Source of the DNA: Cyclobacteriaceae bacterium
GTDB taxonomy: Bacteria; Bacteroidota; Bacteroidia; Cytophagales; Cyclobacteriaceae
Length of the DNA stretch: 64,000 nucleotides
Direction: 5' to 3'
NCBI GenBank assembly: GCA_016787755.1
Contig: JAEUUA010000023.1
Location: 484,613 to 548,612, forward strand
Part shown: positions 62,432-64,000 of the stretch, piece by piece
How the letters are laid out: every line of letters begins with the position of its first letter
How positions within the stretch are numbered: the first letter of the stretch is position 1
Notes under the pieces: model-generated
Told to the model about the DNA's origin: nothing
The model's database searches: none
The model's input: only the letters and a program-made list of their open reading frames with translations
Translations under genes and position numbers: made by a program

Positions 62432-62950
62432 ATGACACAACTTTTAACAGCGGGCACATCAATCCTGTCTCAACTTTCAGATATTGTGCACCAACTAACA
62501 GACGAAGATTTTCGAAAACCCTCAAAAGCTTTAAGTAACTCCACTATTGGACAGCACCTTCGGCATACGCTCGAGTTTTTCATTTGCCTTGAACAAGGAT
62601 GCGAACTAGGGGTAGTCAACTACGACAAGCGCATTCACAACAAAGCAATGGAGAATGATCGGCTTATTGCCTTGCATACCATTAGTCAGATACAGGAGTT
62701 TGTTAATGTAAATCAAAAAGACAAACCATTAAAACTAGAAGTTGGTTATGAACCTACTTGTGAGACCTGTGTGACGATTGAAACAAACTATTTGCGTGAA
62801 CTCACTTATAATATTGAGCACAGTGTTCATCACATGGCGATTATGAAAATAGGCATTCGTGAAGTAGCTGACTATGTGAAATTGCCCCCCGACTTTGGAG
62901 TTGCTGTTTCCACGATACGCTATAAAGAAGCCTTAGTAACTTCTCACTAA
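62432..62950 (+). CDS. DinB family metalloprotein
   Basis: A 172-residue four-helix-bundle protein of the DinB/YfiT type. The metal-binding His residues are in 'IGQHLRHTLEFF' (46-57) and 'NIEHSVHHMAIMKIG' (about 128-142). Members act as thiol-dependent transferases (for example bacillithiol) or have unknown roles. No signal peptide. Independent promoter at 62399. Confidence 0.87.
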   Translation: MTQLLTAGTSILSQLSDIVHQLTDEDFRKPSKALSNSTIGQHLRHTLEFFICLEQGCELGVVNYDKRIHNKAMENDRLIALHTISQIQEFVNVNQKDKPLKLEVGYEPTCETCVTIETNYLRELTYNIEHSVHHMAIMKIGIREVADYVKLPPDFGVAVSTIRYKEALVTSH

Positions 62951-62959
62951 TTGTTTCTT

Positions 62960-62967
62960 TACTTTTG
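62960..62967 (+). promoter_or_regulatory. Promoter -7 element of the ATP-grasp gene
   Basis: TACTTTTG matches TAnnTTTG, 15 bases before the GTG at 62983. Confidence 0.55.
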
Positions 62968-62982
62968 CGCATCTGAATCTTC

Positions 62983-64000
62983 GTGCAAAAAATCATTCGC
63001 AGTAATTTCTTTATTAAGCTCAGGCATTGGGAGTATTGGCCCTTTGGGATTATACAGGCCCCCATTATTCTTATGTGGGTATGGTATGCCCTAAAGGAAC
63101 GCTCGCTTTTTTATTTCTCAGCTTCCAACCCCTCTATCCTTACGGGAGGCATGATGGGCGAATCGAAGTATGATATCTTAAGACGAATACCCGATTCGGT
63201 AAAACCAAAAACGGTTTTAGTAAAGTTACCGGCATCATTACCTCGCGTTATTGATTTATTGAATGAACAAGGGTTTTCGTTTCCGGTAATTTTTAAGCCA
63301 GACTTGGGTGAACGCGGCTGGATGGTGCGCAGAATTTATAATGAAGCCGATGTTGAAAAATATCTTTCGGAAATAAAAATAGACTTCCTGATTCAGGAAT
63401 TTATTGACTCGCCACTTGAGTTTGGAGTATTTTATATTCGATTTCCCTCAATGCCTAATGGATTTGTAAACTCCATTACCGGAAAAGAATTTTTATTCGT
63501 TACCGGGGATGGAAAAAAAACCATTCAAGAACTAATTCTTGAAAAAGATCGTGCTAAAATTCATGGGGAAACATTAATGAAAAAGTATGCTGGTCGATTA
63601 AATGAAATACTTGCCCCAGGTGAAAGACTTGAACTTGTTTCTATTGGCAATCATTGTTTGGGCACCATGTTTTTGAACAAAAATCATTTGATTACCCCAA
63701 CACTCAGTGCCACCTTTGATTCCATCAGCAAACAACTAGACGGATTTTATTTTGGACGATTTGATATCCGATGCAACTCAGTTGAAGATTTGGAGAACGG
63801 AAACATTAAAATAATGGAACTGAATGGATGCGGTGCTGAGCCATCACACATTTATCAACCCGGGTCATCATTATTTGCAGGTGTGAAAGCTCTTATCGTG
63901 TATTGGCAAAATATGTATCGGGTTAGCAGGGAGAACCATGAACGAGGAGTTCCTTATCTTTCGTTCAAAGAAGGAAAGGAAATTTATTATCGTTTTAAGA
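62983..64000 (+). CDS. ATP-grasp ligase-like protein with N-terminal membrane segment (cut by window edge)
   Basis: Starts at GTG 62983 (an in-frame TGA lies three codons upstream) and runs off the right edge, 339 codons seen. Residues 1-40 include LRHWEYWPFG and a hydrophobic helix (IIQAPIILMWVWYAL), so it is probably membrane-associated. Residues 60-310 have the ATP-grasp fold: 'FPVIFKPDLGERGWMV' (ATP lid), 'FLIQEFIDSPLEFGVFYIRF', 'GFYFGRFDIRCNS' and 'IKIMELNGCGAEPSHIY' with metal ligands. It joins a carboxylate to an amine or thiol; the substrate is unknown. Confidence 0.88.
   Translation, partial: MQKIIRSNFFIKLRHWEYWPFGIIQAPIILMWVWYALKERSLFYFSASNPSILTGGMMGESKYDILRRIPDSVKPKTVLVKLPASLPRVIDLLNEQGFSFPVIFKPDLGERGWMVRRIYNEADVEKYLSEIKIDFLIQEFIDSPLEFGVFYIRFPSMPNGFVNSITGKEFLFVTGDGKKTIQELILEKDRAKIHGETLMKKYAGRLNEILAPGERLELVSIGNHCLGTMFLNKNHLITPTLSATFDSISKQLDGFYFGRFDIRCNSVEDLENGNIKIMELNGCGAEPSHIYQPGSSLFAGVKALIVYWQNMYRVSRENHERGVPYLSFKEGKEIYYRFK

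Noticed and set aside
1-64000. tRNA, rRNA, CRISPR array, insertion sequence, prophage
   Set aside because: None was seen; gaps between genes are all under 300 bases and no direct-repeat arrays, cloverleaf patterns or transposase motifs were found.

Overview
The window is a gene-dense stretch (about 66 protein genes, no rRNA, tRNA, IS element, phage or CRISPR array seen) from a Bacteroidota chromosome, most likely Cytophagales. The reasons are: a MurF-alanine racemase fusion; the block CBS protein - NAD kinase - two DUF6089 barrels - UppS - BamA - two OmpH/Skp chaperones; a LETM1-related TerB protein; a bacterial GH3 protein; almost no Shine-Dalgarno sites; and repeated TAnnTTTG promoter elements of the Bacteroidota type. 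The order-level placement is an inference.

Layout. 1-15.5 kb is almost entirely minus strand: a TonB-dependent receptor cut by the left edge, IspH, a 57-residue protein, an HtrA protease, a YwqK-like lipoprotein, (plus-strand RlmI), an HPF-like protein, an S9 peptidase, a GH3 protein, a collagen-like secreted protein followed by RecJ and LptB, a SPOR-type protein and FumC. 15.5-24 kb mixes a 2OG oxygenase, an LEA lipoprotein, a histidine kinase and receiver encoded tail to tail, an esterase, PdxJ, YqeY, CvpA, a hydrolase, a CBS protein and NadK. 24-30.5 kb is the cell-envelope block (DUF6089 x2, UppS, BamA, OmpH x2) ended by a clear terminator. 30.5-36.6 kb holds a fused 5-oxoprolinase, PrfA and two lipoproteins.

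36.7-40.6 kb is the most distinctive part: a methyltransferase, a type III polyketide synthase, a UbiA-type prenyltransferase and an FAD oxidoreductase packed together. This looks like a small pathway for a methylated and/or prenylated phenolic or pyrone lipid. 40.7-47.8 kb has a degenerate receiver, an aspartic protease with PDZ, a LOG protein, DUF2911, a HisA-like barrel that lacks the usual catalytic Asp, CsaA and MurF-Alr. 47.8-48.26 kb contains two or three very small genes that are easy to miss, next to FeoA-FeoB. 50.6-55.1 kb puts two TerB-fold proteins and TerC around PurK-PurE, close to the iron transporter, which suggests a metal-handling neighbourhood. 55-64 kb holds an MsbA-type ABC exporter, GpmI, NadC, RecX, YHS, DinB and an ATP-grasp protein cut by the right edge.

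Many convergent gene pairs abut or overlap by a few bases, so terminators are scarce; three convincing ones were found. All functional calls come from reading motifs and recalled family features; no database search was run.
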